Notes under the pieces: generated by a model
What the model was told of the DNA's origin: nothing
What the model saw: only the letters and a program-made list of their open reading frames with translations
The model's database searches: none
In this document: positions 1-9,249 of the stretch, in pieces
Position numbering within the stretch: position 1 is the first letter of the stretch
Layout: each line of letters begins with the position of its first letter
NCBI GenBank assembly: GCA_002687795.1
Contig: NZBG01000006.1
Location: forward strand, 1-25,892
Reading direction: 5' to 3'
From: Candidatus Woesearchaeota archaeon
GTDB taxonomy: Archaea > Nanobdellota > Nanobdellia > Woesearchaeales > GCA-2687795
Length of the DNA: 25,892 bases
Translations under genes and position numbers: made by a program

Positions 1-2
1 AT

Positions 3-2777
3 ATAGTGGGAAATAATAATTCAGTGACATGGAGTTTCAGGATTGACCCAAATGCGCCTAACCTGAACTTTATTAAGCCTTCAGAGGGTGAATACAGCTC
101 TTCAAACAATATTACCTTTAACATAACAAGCCCTAATGGTGTAAACCAGTCAACAATAGAAATAAGATACAATAGCACATTATCTTCAGTCTTTAATGCA
201 AGCGCACATTGCAATACAACAGGAAATACAACAATATGCTCTTATGATGAAACATTCCCATCAGATGGCTATTGGGAGTTAAGAGCAGTAGCTTATGACA
301 ACGTAAGCAACTATGTTATTAATTACAGGTATTTCTATTATGATACAACAAAGCCAAGCATATCAGCCTCAGCTTCTGATTATATTGTAAACACTAATGA
401 CACAGCCATCACAGTAGCATACTCTGATAATATCGAGATGGACAGGATAGAGGTTGATGTAACAACTCCAGGCACTGATTATAATTTTACAGTAAACTCA
501 AGCACTCTTGCTGCCAGTCCATCACCAATTAGCTTGCTCCTTAACCTTACCCAAGGTGATGGAAATTACACAGCAAACCTAACAGCATTTGACAAAGCAG
601 GAAACAGTAATCTAACATCAATAACAATAGCAAGAGACACAAATGAGCCAGTCATAACCTTCACAACAATAAACAACAGCGATATAAGGCCTGCAGGTAT
701 TACAACATATTACAGGACAAATGTTAACGAGCTCTTAATACAAGGCATTGTAAGCTCTGGCAATCCAGACCTTACAGTAATAGACGGCACAGAAGTAACT
801 CTAAGCTTAGGCGGATACAACCCAACATACACAACAAACGATTCCGGCATATTTGAATTCAGCTTCACTACCAAGTTCAGTGAAGGAAACAACACAATCA
901 ATATCACAGCAACATTCCCATCAGGAGAATCCAGAACAGAAGCCATCACAATTAGATATGACACAACAGGCCCAACAATAACTCTGACCAATCCAGCCAC
1001 AAGCAGAACACCTAACAGGATGCCCTTAATTGAAATAAGGACAAGTGAATGGGCTTCGGACTGTAACATTACATATACACCTATAAGCGGTATAGATAAT
1101 ACTTCGCTAATGAGCACAACCGATAACTATAATTTCTCTCACCAGATTGGCATGGAATTAGAGCATGAAGATGGAAATAATCCAATAACAATAACCTGCT
1201 GGGATGAGTTTAATGAGCCTGGAATACAAAACTTCGGTATCTATGTTGACACTGTTCAGCCGATGATAACAGATGTTGCATTAACCAGTTTAACATCAGA
1301 TGTAATCAATTCAACACCATTCACTGAAAAATGGTATGTTCTCTTCTTTGATGCCAGGACAAACATAACAGCCACAGCATCAGAGCAGGTAAGATGCAAG
1401 TATGACGATACAGAAACCAATTATTCATTGATGTCATGGCAATTTGAAGGCTTTGGCTCTTACTCCAACAGTCCTAGAACATCACAGCTTACATTAGCTG
1501 ATGGCACAAACTATACTTATTATATTAAATGCGAAGATCTGGCTGGCATACAAACAAACCTATTTACCCTAAACATAGAGGTTGACATTAACTATCCAGT
1601 GCCTATTGATATCCTAAACCCCACTACCGCTTATGTTGGCCAGGACATAGTTGAGCTAAGAGTAACCACCCGCACAGAAGAGGCAGATTGCGAGATAGAT
1701 GAAGGTCCGCTTGATAAAGAGCCTATGAGCAGGGTTAAAATCGGTAGTGACTATATATACAGCATATACACCAATGAAACAAATGCTGAAATCCTGAATG
1801 ATAATACGTCTTACAGCTTTGAAGTGCATTGTGACCCGGACAGGGGTGGTGTGCAGGATAATAATATCTTTATCAACTTCACAACAGACTTATCAAGCCC
1901 ACCTATAACCATCATACAGCCTGATTACTCAACCACAAACAATTCATTGATTACAGTTAATGGAACAACTGAGGCAAACTCAACAGTCACAGTATATGTC
2001 AATGATACTTACAAAGCAGATTCTTATTCCCTTGATGGGACATTCAACTTTGTTGAAGTAGAGCTTGATAACGGAACAAACATAATCAATGTAACAGTCA
2101 TAGACAAGGCAGGTAACCCCAGCTCGGATACAAGGACTGTGACTTATGTTAACATAGGCCCATCAATATCCCTACTCCTGCCATCTAACCCAGGGCCTTT
2201 CAAGGAATTAAACCAAATCATTGCAAGGCTCGTTGACAATGGAGGAGGAATAAATCTAACAGCTTCCAACATAACCCTGGAAGACCGTTCAGCGCTAGGG
2301 ACATTTGTGCCAATGAATAAAAGCATACAGGGCAATGACACCTTGATCTACAACATAACCTCTGCCTTAAGCGATGGAAATTACAGCATAAAAGCGGTTC
2401 CGGTGGATAATTTCGGAAGGGCAGGAGATGCTGACACAGCAGGATTTGAGATAAACAACCAAGTGCCAGGTATTACAATGATAACTCCCATAAATCTGGA
2501 AGTTGTTACCACAGAGCAGATATATTTCAATGGCACCGCTGTTAGTTCAGGTGTAGGTGACATTAACTCAGTAACCCTTGTCCTGAATGGCAATTCCTAT
2601 ACTCCTACATTCACTCCCGGAACAACAGTACAATTCTCAACAATGCAAAACCTGGTAGAAGGCGAAAATCCTTTCTATATAACAGTCAACACAACATTGG
2701 GTTATTATGGGCAATTGGGTGGGAAGTCTGTATACTTAGATACCATACCACCTGCGCCCATAGTAATAATAGAATAA
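3..2777 (+). CDS. Giant Ig-like surface protein, 5' end outside the window
   Basis: The reading frame is open to the left edge, so this is the C-terminal part (about 925 codons) of a larger protein. It is made of repeated beta-sandwich modules about 90-100 residues long, many opening with a DTxxP signature (DTTKP, DTNEP, DTTGP, DTVQP), as in bacterial/archaeal Ig-like and cadherin-like adhesins. It is rich in Asn, Thr and Ser with very many N-x-S/T sequons, which suits an exported, N-glycosylated protein. Cysteines are few and often paired within a module. No transmembrane segment, sorting signal or charged tail is seen at the C terminus: it ends at DTIPPAPIVIIE, the start of what would be another module. 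It lies 34 bp before the next surface protein on the same strand, probably in one transcript. The function (S-layer, adhesion or contact with a host cell) is inference. Confidence 0.8.
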   Translation: MVGNNNSVTWSFRIDPNAPNLNFIKPSEGEYSSSNNITFNITSPNGVNQSTIEIRYNSTLSSVFNASAHCNTTGNTTICSYDETFPSDGYWELRAVAYDNVSNYVINYRYFYYDTTKPSISASASDYIVNTNDTAITVAYSDNIEMDRIEVDVTTPGTDYNFTVNSSTLAASPSPISLLLNLTQGDGNYTANLTAFDKAGNSNLTSITIARDTNEPVITFTTINNSDIRPAGITTYYRTNVNELLIQGIVSSGNPDLTVIDGTEVTLSLGGYNPTYTTNDSGIFEFSFTTKFSEGNNTINITATFPSGESRTEAITIRYDTTGPTITLTNPATSRTPNRMPLIEIRTSEWASDCNITYTPISGIDNTSLMSTTDNYNFSHQIGMELEHEDGNNPITITCWDEFNEPGIQNFGIYVDTVQPMITDVALTSLTSDVINSTPFTEKWYVLFFDARTNITATASEQVRCKYDDTETNYSLMSWQFEGFGSYSNSPRTSQLTLADGTNYTYYIKCEDLAGIQTNLFTLNIEVDINYPVPIDILNPTTAYVGQDIVELRVTTRTEEADCEIDEGPLDKEPMSRVKIGSDYIYSIYTNETNAEILNDNTSYSFEVHCDPDRGGVQDNNIFINFTTDLSSPPITIIQPDYSTTNNSLITVNGTTEANSTVTVYVNDTYKADSYSLDGTFNFVEVELDNGTNIINVTVIDKAGNPSSDTRTVTYVNIGPSISLLLPSNPGPFKELNQIIARLVDNGGGINLTASNITLEDRSALGTFVPMNKSIQGNDTLIYNITSALSDGNYSIKAVPVDNFGRAGDADTAGFEINNQVPGITMITPINLEVVTTEQIYFNGTAVSSGVGDINSVTLVLNGNSYTPTFTPGTTVQFSTMQNLVEGENPFYITVNTTLGYYGQLGGKSVYLDTIPPAPIVIIE

Positions 2778-2811
2778 GCAACAAATCATTGTTCACAAAA
2801 AAAGAGGTAAA

Positions 2812-5800
2812 ATGAAGAGATTAATACTCATACTTTTTTTAACCCTGCTGACAGCAGGGATAGCTTATGCAACAGACCTTGGGCCTGTTGGCAACCCATG
2901 GCCTACAATAAAAGTGGATTATAATGAGTCTGTCACAATAACTGATTATAATCTTGTCAACTCTTCAGGAGAGTCCAAAGCCTTGCTGGATAACTCAACT
3001 GACCCTAATAATCAGACCTTTATATATAAAGCTGCAGAGCTATTGACTGAAGGAGACTATGTTTTCAACATAACAGCAGAAGACACACATGGCAACAGCA
3101 ACACCACTACCTATACTTTCACTATAGTGATTGAAGCTTTGAATATTACTCTAATCAAGCCAGAGTACAGAATTGCTCCTTTTTCTCCAGTGGAGGTTAT
3201 GATTAGGACTGAAAGAGATGTTTTATGCAAACACAGCACTATTCCCCTTGACATTGAAAACGCAGCTATGAAAAGTTTTAACCATGATGCAGGCTCACTT
3301 TTACATAATACAAGCCTTAATTTCGGGACCAATCTGCAGTTAACATTTTATGTAAAATGTAATGATACTTTTAGAGGAGAGATTGCAAGCGAGCAATTTG
3401 AGCTGGAATTGGATAATACAATTCCTTTGATTATGGACAAGTATGCGGAACCATCCACCTTAATAGAGTCTTTTGAAACTGCCTTGTTTGTTACCACAAA
3501 TGAAGACACAGTATGCAAATATGGCACTGGAACCGTCTTTAGTAGTATGGATACTTTTCCAGGTTTTGAAGAAAAAAGGTTTAACACAACACATACTGCT
3601 CCAATGACCCTCATATCACCCCCAGATGGCACACAAAAGTATAATTTAATATGCATGAACAGGGCAGGGCATTTTACAAATGGTTCGGAAGATTATATTG
3701 ATATAGAGGTCAATTCCGGCCTGCCCCTGGATATCACAGTAAACACACCCTCCGCTTTATCTTCAGCAGATGTTGTGTTAAACCTGACAACCAATAGAAG
3801 GGCCAACTGCTTTTACTCTGACGATGCAGAAATCTCTCCTGATATACCATTTGTAACTGTTTATGATGATATAGACCATATAAATCCCTTATCAGGCTTA
3901 ACATCTGGAATTTATGATTATTATTTTAAGTGCATATCTTTTACAACAGCTGGAGAAGAAACAGAATCCCTGCATCTTACCATAGATACCACACCCCCAA
4001 CAATGCTCTTTGTCAACGATTCAGGACCTATTGCCGGCAATCCGGGAATAACCTATTATACTGACAGGTTAGAAGCAAAATGGCTGGCTTATGATAATGA
4101 AACTGGAATAGAAGAGTATGAGTATTCTATCTATATGTACAGCCCTGGCGGCAATGTTCTTATACACAATGATACAACACCAGATGATAATGTATTAGCG
4201 GAAGATTTAACGCTGAGCAACGCAAAGAAATACTTTTTCAGCGTAAGGGCAAAGAACCCCGCCGGCAGATGGAGCTCCGTCAAAAACAGCGACGGCATCA
4301 CTGTTGATAACACAACAAAGCCTGCAACATGCGGAGATGAAATAAAGAATAGTGGTGAGACTGATGTTGATTGCGGCGGCTCCTGCCCTAAATGCGGAAA
4401 AGAAAGGGTTTGTGATATTGATAACGATTGTTTAACAGGCTATTGCAGCCTTTATTCTGTGTGCGCTCTTCCAAGCTGCAATGACACGGAAAAGAACGGC
4501 AATGAGACAGGCATAGACTGCGGCGGCTCCTGTGAGGCTTGCGGCGCTGATGGGGGCTGCCAAGCAGATTCTGACTGCATATCAGGCAATTGCGTAAGCA
4601 ATAAATGCACAGAGCCTGACACATGCAATAACGATCAACTGGATGAAGATGAAACTGATTTTGACTGCGGCGGCTCCTGCGAAAGATGCGAAAGCGGCAA
4701 ACAATGCAAAGTTAATTCTGACTGCATAGATGGCTTTTGTAAAAGCAGTATTTGCGTTGAGCCCAGCTGTGATGATGGAGAGCTTAACCAGGGTGAAGCA
4801 GACACTGACTGCGGCGGCCCCTGCACAGTATGTGAGATTAGCTCTTCCTGCAAGCTTAACTCTGACTGTAAATCAGGAAACTGTGAAGAAAATATCTGTG
4901 TAGAGCCATTGGACTCTGACGGTGACGGGCTGCCGAATGATTGGGAAAAGATGTACGAGCTCGACCCAAATAATAAGGATACAGATGACAATGGCATCCT
5001 TGACCCAGACGAAGATATGGATGCTGATGGGCTGACCAACCTTGAGGAATGGCAGTCAGGCTATGCTATTAACCCAAGAAACCCTGATACTGATAGCGAC
5101 GGCTATTCTGATAAGGAAGAGATAGATGCAGGAACAGACCCAACTGATCCTGACTCTCATCCAGGCTTTAATTTCTTCTTAATAATAGCATTGGTTGTGG
5201 TAATAGGCGGGCTGGGAGCAGGAGGTTATTTTGGATATAAATTTTTGATGGAAAGAAAAGAAAAGCTTGCTTTAACAAGGAAAGCTCCGCCAAAGCCGGC
5301 TGCTCAACCAAGAGCGCGGCCAGCTGCTGCTCCGCCTAGACCTAGGCCAGATGTTCATCCTGGAGTAGCCCATAGAATTCCATCCAAGGCTGCATTGCAA
5401 AGGAAAGAAGAAGAAAGAAAGAAGATTATTGAGCTTGAGCAAAAGAGAAAAGAAAAGGAAAGGAAAAGAGAAAAGCTGTTTGAAGCATTTGGCGGCAAAG
5501 GAACAGCTGAAATAAAGAAAGAGAAGCCTAAGCCCAAAGAAATCAAGAAGCATATTCCAGCAGAAAGAGTCAGGCCTGTGGTTAAGCCCCCTAAAAAGCC
5601 TGTTATGAGGCCAGCAGAAAAGCCTATGCCAATAGAAGCCAAACCAAAAGAAAAACCAGGAAACGTATTTGACAGGCTTGGCAGGCTCAGCAGGCAGGAG
5701 CTGGGAAAACCGGCCGCCAAGCGGGATGTCTTTAAGCATTTATCAAATACCTTAGGCAAAGAAGTAAAAGAAGATACATTTAATAAGTTAACAGAACTTG

Positions 5801-6060
5801 TTAAATCAGATAAGGTAAAAAGAAAAGATATGTTTGACACAATACACCATATCTCAAAGAGAGGCTCAAAAGAGTTCACAAAAAAGGCTTCAAAGCATAT
5901 GCTGTCCCATTTAATCAACACAAAGAAAAGCAACAAAGCGCATGTAACAGATGTGCTGCATTCATTGAAGGAAAGAAGGATATTATCAGAGGATGATACG
6001 TCTGAGATAATGGGACATATAGAAAAGCATGAGAAAAAGAAAAAAAGATTATCTATTTAA
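2812..6060 (+). CDS. Membrane-anchored surface protein with Cys-rich repeats, Ca-binding repeats and basic cytoplasmic tail
   Basis: 1082 residues. A Shine-Dalgarno-like GAGGTAA precedes the ATG, followed by a signal peptide (residues 1-20, cut near AYA). Ig-like modules with sequons fill about 21-500. Four Cys-rich repeats follow (about 504-700), each with a DCGG-x-C-x2-C core and a DC-x4-C pair. Then come acidic DxDxDG repeats of thrombospondin type 3 or EF-hand type (about 701-785; DSDGDG, DTDDNG, DTDSDG), which normally bind calcium. One membrane helix lies at about 786-813 (FLIIALVVVIGGLGAGG). The last 269 residues are cytoplasmic and strongly basic: a Pro/Ala/Arg linker, a KRKEKERKREK coiled-coil-like stretch, and a helical His/Lys-rich end. 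The modules outside suggest adhesion or recognition; the tail could bind nucleic acid, a scaffold or acidic lipid, which is inference. Same orientation as the preceding surface protein. Confidence 0.85.
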   Translation: MKRLILILFLTLLTAGIAYATDLGPVGNPWPTIKVDYNESVTITDYNLVNSSGESKALLDNSTDPNNQTFIYKAAELLTEGDYVFNITAEDTHGNSNTTTYTFTIVIEALNITLIKPEYRIAPFSPVEVMIRTERDVLCKHSTIPLDIENAAMKSFNHDAGSLLHNTSLNFGTNLQLTFYVKCNDTFRGEIASEQFELELDNTIPLIMDKYAEPSTLIESFETALFVTTNEDTVCKYGTGTVFSSMDTFPGFEEKRFNTTHTAPMTLISPPDGTQKYNLICMNRAGHFTNGSEDYIDIEVNSGLPLDITVNTPSALSSADVVLNLTTNRRANCFYSDDAEISPDIPFVTVYDDIDHINPLSGLTSGIYDYYFKCISFTTAGEETESLHLTIDTTPPTMLFVNDSGPIAGNPGITYYTDRLEAKWLAYDNETGIEEYEYSIYMYSPGGNVLIHNDTTPDDNVLAEDLTLSNAKKYFFSVRAKNPAGRWSSVKNSDGITVDNTTKPATCGDEIKNSGETDVDCGGSCPKCGKERVCDIDNDCLTGYCSLYSVCALPSCNDTEKNGNETGIDCGGSCEACGADGGCQADSDCISGNCVSNKCTEPDTCNNDQLDEDETDFDCGGSCERCESGKQCKVNSDCIDGFCKSSICVEPSCDDGELNQGEADTDCGGPCTVCEISSSCKLNSDCKSGNCEENICVEPLDSDGDGLPNDWEKMYELDPNNKDTDDNGILDPDEDMDADGLTNLEEWQSGYAINPRNPDTDSDGYSDKEEIDAGTDPTDPDSHPGFNFFLIIALVVVIGGLGAGGYFGYKFLMERKEKLALTRKAPPKPAAQPRARPAAAPPRPRPDVHPGVAHRIPSKAALQRKEEERKKIIELEQKRKEKERKREKLFEAFGGKGTAEIKKEKPKPKEIKKHIPAERVRPVVKPPKKPVMRPAEKPMPIEAKPKEKPGNVFDRLGRLSRQELGKPAAKRDVFKHLSNTLGKEVKEDTFNKLTELVKSDKVKRKDMFDTIHHISKRGSKEFTKKASKHMLSHLINTKKSNKAHVTDVLHSLKERRILSEDDTSEIMGHIEKHEKKKKRLSI
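4324..4912 (+). repeat. Four tandem Cys-rich coding repeats
   Basis: Four copies of a roughly 147-nt unit inside the surface protein gene. The core tgcggcggc recurs at 4372, 4519, 4666 and 4810 (spacing 147, 147, 144). Each unit encodes about 49 residues with conserved cysteines and a DCGG core. The copies have diverged at third positions, so they are selected protein repeats and not a recent duplication or a CRISPR array. Confidence 0.85.
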
Positions 6061-6082
6061 AGCATTTCGTACTTTATATACA

Positions 6083-6568
6083 ATGAAAAAATCCCAGATA
6101 AGCCAGGCATTTATTTACATCCTGGCAATCATAGTATTCTCATTAGTCTTATTATTCGGCTATAAGTCAATCAAAGGCTTAATATCCCAAAGTGAGAAAG
6201 TAGATTATATTCACTTTAAGACAAAGCTGGAATCAACCATAAAAAGGGTTGATTACGGCGATAAGATCATAGAAGAGTTTAGCGTGCCAAAAGGTTATAA
6301 TGAGGTTTGCTTTATTAATTTAGAAGAACCAGCAGAAACTACTACTAATGCAATTATAGATGACAGCTGGGCAAGTGAAGTAAATGCTAATGTGTTCCTT
6401 GTTGCATCTAATGAAGATGTGGAATCTTTTTATGCTGAAAAGCTGATAGCAGCTGACAAGGATGATCCTGAAAATATCCACTTTGCCTGCGTTCCTGTGG
6501 TGCAGGGAAGAATAAGAGCAAGCTTTGAAGGAATGGGGAAGTATGCTCAGGCCTCACAGGCTCCTTAA
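6083..6568 (+). CDS. Pilin-like single-span secreted protein
   Basis: 161 residues from the ATG at 6083. The N terminus, KKSQISQAFIYILAIIVFSL, is a short polar stretch followed by one long hydrophobic helix, the layout of archaeal type IV pilin-like and other class III signal proteins. The rest (about 130 residues) is soluble, mixed charge, with two cysteines. An upstream in-frame ATG at 6029 would overlap the previous gene by 32 bp and add 18 basic residues before the helix; I prefer 6083 because it gives the usual N terminus, though neither start has a clear ribosome binding site. It follows the two surface proteins and probably belongs to the same envelope unit. The exact function is unknown. 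Confidence 0.65.
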   Translation: MKKSQISQAFIYILAIIVFSLVLLFGYKSIKGLISQSEKVDYIHFKTKLESTIKRVDYGDKIIEEFSVPKGYNEVCFINLEEPAETTTNAIIDDSWASEVNANVFLVASNEDVESFYAEKLIAADKDDPENIHFACVPVVQGRIRASFEGMGKYAQASQAP

Positions 6569-6584
6569 TTCTCGATACTTACAT

Positions 6585-6691
6585 AAACACTTTAGACTTA
6601 GTTCTACGAGTGAAACATACTCGTGATGGGGCGGGCCCTCCTAATAGTTGTGAGAATTGGGAGGATAAAAGTGTTTTGCCCCGCAAAACAC
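6585..6691. other. Structured intergenic region between convergent genes
   Basis: On the plus strand AAACACTTT (6585-6593) can pair with AAAGTGTTT (6668-6676), closing two hairpins: ACGAGT/ACTCGT (6606-6611/6619-6624) and CCTCCTAAT/ATTGGGAGG (6637-6645/6656-6664, one G-T wobble). The closing helix competes with the terminal hairpin at 6671-6691. The dense pairing in a 107-bp stretch suggests a 3' end or RNA element. No tRNA arm or open reading frame is visible. Confidence 0.45.
6665..6691 (-). terminator. Hairpin plus T-tract after the minus-strand gene
   Basis: A perfect 9-bp stem, GTGTTTTGC/GCAAAACAC with a 3-nt loop, starts immediately after the stop codon of the minus-strand gene ending at 6693 and is followed on that strand by TTTTAT. 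It has the shape of an intrinsic terminator; archaeal termination depends mainly on the U-rich tract, so the role is likely but not proven. Confidence 0.55.
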
Positions 6692-6692
6692 A

Positions 6693-7229
6693 TTACCAAA
6701 CATCGTAAAACGCATTTCCTTTTGTATCAAAATCTAAGAATTCTTTTGTAACCCTATGCAGCTTATAGATTACATACCATAATTGGTCTTCGTATATATT
6801 TTGTAGGTCTTTCTTTATAATATAATTTAGATAAATATCCTGCAGACTTTGCAGGAACTTATTCCCGCTAAACCTTTTAGCATAATCGAACTCAATCTCT
6901 CCTTCAAAAAATATCCTTAATCTTGCTTTTGTGAGAATCTTCTTCTCTCCGTTCTTAACAACCTCAAGCTGTTTCATGTCCCATACTTTAATATAAAGCT
7001 TAATCCAGTATTTAACAAACTCGTTTACCTTTTTCCAGCCGCTCCAGTTTATGGTCTGCTCTGCGCCTGCCGGGGATGGCACTTTATGCTTGTAAAGGGT
7101 TTCCTCAAAATAATAGCCCCTATCAACAAACCAGTCATGCATAACATGATAGAGGCCTTTAAAATCAAAGATGCCATTCATCTTGATTGTGGCAACAGTG
7201 CCTAATTTATCAGGGTTTTCTATCGGCAT
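6693..7229 (-). CDS. Unrecognised soluble protein (178 aa)
   Basis: I do not recognise this protein. It is rich in Trp, Tyr and Phe, with a DFKGLYHVMHDWFVDRGYYF segment (about 22-41) and alternating beta and helical stretches; there is no signal peptide or membrane helix and no obvious metal site. A TATA box (about 7251-7262 on the minus strand) lies 32 nt before the ATG, matching other promoters here and supporting the start at 7229. It is the last minus-strand gene before a terminator hairpin. It seems to be expressed alone, since the upstream glycosyltransferase gene ends 80 bp away and this gene has its own promoter. An internal Met at residue 17 is an alternative start. Confidence 0.65.
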   Translation of the reverse strand: MPIENPDKLGTVATIKMNGIFDFKGLYHVMHDWFVDRGYYFEETLYKHKVPSPAGAEQTINWSGWKKVNEFVKYWIKLYIKVWDMKQLEVVKNGEKKILTKARLRIFFEGEIEFDYAKRFSGNKFLQSLQDIYLNYIIKKDLQNIYEDQLWYVIYKLHRVTKEFLDFDTKGNAFYDVW

Positions 7230-7250
7230 AGAACTATATCCTGTTTTATG

Positions 7251-7262
7251 GATATATAAAAG
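7251..7262 (-). promoter_or_regulatory. TATA box for the 178-aa protein
   Basis: On the minus strand CTTTTATATATC lies 32 nt before the ATG at 7229, which predicts a very short leader or a leaderless transcript. Confidence 0.55.
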
Positions 7263-7309
7263 TATCGGAAAGCAAGCTTATATACTGGCTAGATTTTCCC
7301 TCACAGAAA

Positions 7310-8800
7310 TTACCCTTCCTGCAGCATGCACAAAGACCTGTAAATCTTCACATTACCATCATAAACAAGCTCAAAGCACTTGTCATCTATAAAAGCTAAC
7401 TCCTGGATATTAAACTCATTTCTTGCCCTTTCACTGAAATAGATATACTTTACATTATACTTATTCAACAGCCTTACAGCTTCAGTCTGGAACAATGCTG
7501 TATAGATAGTTCTTATATCCTTCAATCTTGTATTAGCATCCTCTATTAACAAGAAGTTATAGTCAGCAACATTCTTTCTGTTAGCCAGAGATGTGATCAG
7601 CACGCCTTCCTGTAAAGTAGAAAGAACTGTATCAGCCTTATTAGTGTTGCTCCTGAGCCATTCTAAAGCTATTGCTTCCTCTGAATTTACAGTTTCTCCT
7701 AAGCTTTGGCTGGCATATGTTATTGAAGGAACAATCGAGGTAAGCAGGAAGATAAGGCTTATCAGAGCAACTAAAAAATACTTAAGCCTATGAAAATGTG
7801 TTTTCTCCAAATGAGCCAAAATTACTTTTAAAGCCTGTGAAAATAGCAATACAAATATAACACTAAGAAACATAAGCCCTGTATTTAGTCTGATAAGCCT
7901 TAACAGCAAAAGGATAGCAACCACAAAAGCAAAAGATATCAATAGATAAATCTCTCTGCTCTTTTCGCTTAGAATATACTTATAGATAACATATAAGCCA
8001 AATAGAAAAGGTATGATCCCAATCTTATAAATAGCTTCGAGTATAGTGATATTTGTAAAAAACTGGCTTAGCATATCTACTGGGATATTCTGCCAAATCA
8101 TATTATATCCATGAACCAAAAATGCCTTCTTGAAGGTTACAAATAATGACCATAGAATAAGGAAAGTAGAAAACAATATCAATTCAAGTTCTATCTTGCT
8201 TTGTTTTAAGCCCATTAACTTAATGAACAATAAAAAAAGCAGAAGAGCAGCACTTAGCAATAAGACAGAAGGGTGAATAAGCCTTAATATAAAAATCAAA
8301 AAGATAAAATAGAAGACATATTTTCTGTTTTCTTCTGTTCTCATAAAATAAAAAATCAGCAAAGCAGTCAAGGGAATAACAAGCGTGTAAGCTGAGATGT
8401 CATTAATGGTCTTATAATAAAAAACAGGGATAAACCCTGAAAGGAAGGCTGTAAACAAGGCAATCTTTTTGTTCTTCGTTATATGTCCGGAAATAAGGTA
8501 AATTATAAAGACTAATGATGAGATAAATATGTTTGGGATCAGCTTAAACACAAGCCATCCCGGTAAAAACAAGTTGAAAAAAGCCAGTATATAATAATAT
8601 AACGGCGGGAAAAAGAGCGCTCTCCCTCCATAGCTAAGCTCATCTTTAAACAAAGGCAAACCATTTTCTCTGATATGCTGAACCTGCCTTATTGTTTCAT
8701 AGCCTTCAATACTGAAATAAGGGCTCTGAAAAGAGAAATAAAGCCTTAAAGAAAGGGTTAATAAGAATATAATAAATAATATAAGATGATTTCTCTTCAT
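7310..8800 (-). CDS. GT-C type membrane glycosyltransferase
   Basis: 496 residues with about ten or more hydrophobic helices from residue 5 to about 350, then a soluble domain of about 140 residues. The N-terminal helix is followed by a loop with acidic residues (FSIEGYETIRQV, about 30-41) and a Pro-rich FFPPLYYYILAFF segment (about 64-76), the layout of family 39 / PMT / ArnT glycosyltransferases that use lipid-linked sugars. The C-terminal segment (EWLRSNTNKADTVLS, later YNVKYIYFSE) resembles the soluble parts of archaeal membrane glycosyltransferases related to AglB. The WWDYG motif that marks AglB itself was not found, so I call it a GT-C enzyme and not the oligosaccharyltransferase. It starts 6 nt after the stop of the SecB-like gene, so the two are cotranscribed. 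It could act in glycosylation of the sequon-rich surface proteins upstream. Confidence 0.7.
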   Translation of the reverse strand: MKRNHLILFIIFLLTLSLRLYFSFQSPYFSIEGYETIRQVQHIRENGLPLFKDELSYGGRALFFPPLYYYILAFFNLFLPGWLVFKLIPNIFISSLVFIIYLISGHITKNKKIALFTAFLSGFIPVFYYKTINDISAYTLVIPLTALLIFYFMRTEENRKYVFYFIFLIFILRLIHPSVLLLSAALLLFLLFIKLMGLKQSKIELELILFSTFLILWSLFVTFKKAFLVHGYNMIWQNIPVDMLSQFFTNITILEAIYKIGIIPFLFGLYVIYKYILSEKSREIYLLISFAFVVAILLLLRLIRLNTGLMFLSVIFVLLFSQALKVILAHLEKTHFHRLKYFLVALISLIFLLTSIVPSITYASQSLGETVNSEEAIALEWLRSNTNKADTVLSTLQEGVLITSLANRKNVADYNFLLIEDANTRLKDIRTIYTALFQTEAVRLLNKYNVKYIYFSERARNEFNIQELAFIDDKCFELVYDGNVKIYRSLCMLQEG

Positions 8801-8806
8801 ATTATT

Positions 8807-9217
8807 CTAATCTTTGCTCTGAACCTTTGGCAAAGGCAAAGGAGGAGGAAGGTTTATATCTCTGCTTAAAACCATTGCCTGGATATTGCACCTGCCGAGA
8901 ACATTGTTCATAACATTAGTTAATACTTCCTTTGACAACTTTTTATTCTTCTTCCATTCATCACTGACTTCTTTAATTATCTTTTCATCTTCAGCGAATA
9001 TGATGTCTCCCTCTAGCTTGATTTCTCCAAAGTTGGGCTCATATTTAGAAATAAACTCAAATGAAACCTTAAGAGTTTCCTGTTTTGTTTTTCCTAACTG
9101 AACATGCTGGGTCTCAACATCCTTGATGCTAACATTATTATTAATCTTAACCTCTCCTTTAGGGACAGGCTTTCTCACTGCGCTTATTGTATTATAATTA
9201 AAACCTATAACTGCCAT
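8807..9217 (-). CDS. SecB-like small archaeal protein
   Basis: 136 residues from the ATG at 9217, chosen over a GTG at 9226 because GGTGAT lies six nt before it. There is no signal peptide. The middle alternates beta strands (TLKVSFEFISKYEPNFGEIK, then GDIIF) and the end is helical, with LPPPLPLPKV near the C terminus. This layout (strands with a G-x-I-x2-G-x-I turn, a central W, C-terminal helix and a Pro-rich lP-x-P end) resembles archaeal small proteins of the SecB-like fold, which act as export chaperones in bacteria. I judge this by pattern only; the assignment is tentative. It leads a two-gene unit with the glycosyltransferase. Confidence 0.55.
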   Translation of the reverse strand: MAVIGFNYNTISAVRKPVPKGEVKINNNVSIKDVETQHVQLGKTKQETLKVSFEFISKYEPNFGEIKLEGDIIFAEDEKIIKEVSDEWKKNKKLSKEVLTNVMNNVLGRCNIQAMVLSRDINLPPPLPLPKVQSKD

Positions 9218-9249
9218 GATTATCACCAGGAATAAGGAAACTGGGGGAG

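Noticed and set aside
4324..4912. Regular spacing that could suggest a CRISPR or DNA repeat array
   Set aside because: The repeats are in frame, diverge at third positions and encode Cys-rich modules.
5355..5936. Minus-strand open frames of 155 and 193 codons
   Set aside because: They are antisense to the Lys/Arg-rich tail; their Phe/Leu/Ser runs simply mirror AAG/AGA codons.
6029..6082. Longer start for the pilin-like protein
   Set aside because: It would overlap the previous gene by 32 bp and put 18 basic residues before the hydrophobic helix, with no ribosome site.
6585..6691. tRNA or H/ACA RNA gene
   Set aside because: No T-arm consensus or anticodon arm; ACA near the end occurs, but the two-hairpin H/ACA layout with an H box is not present.
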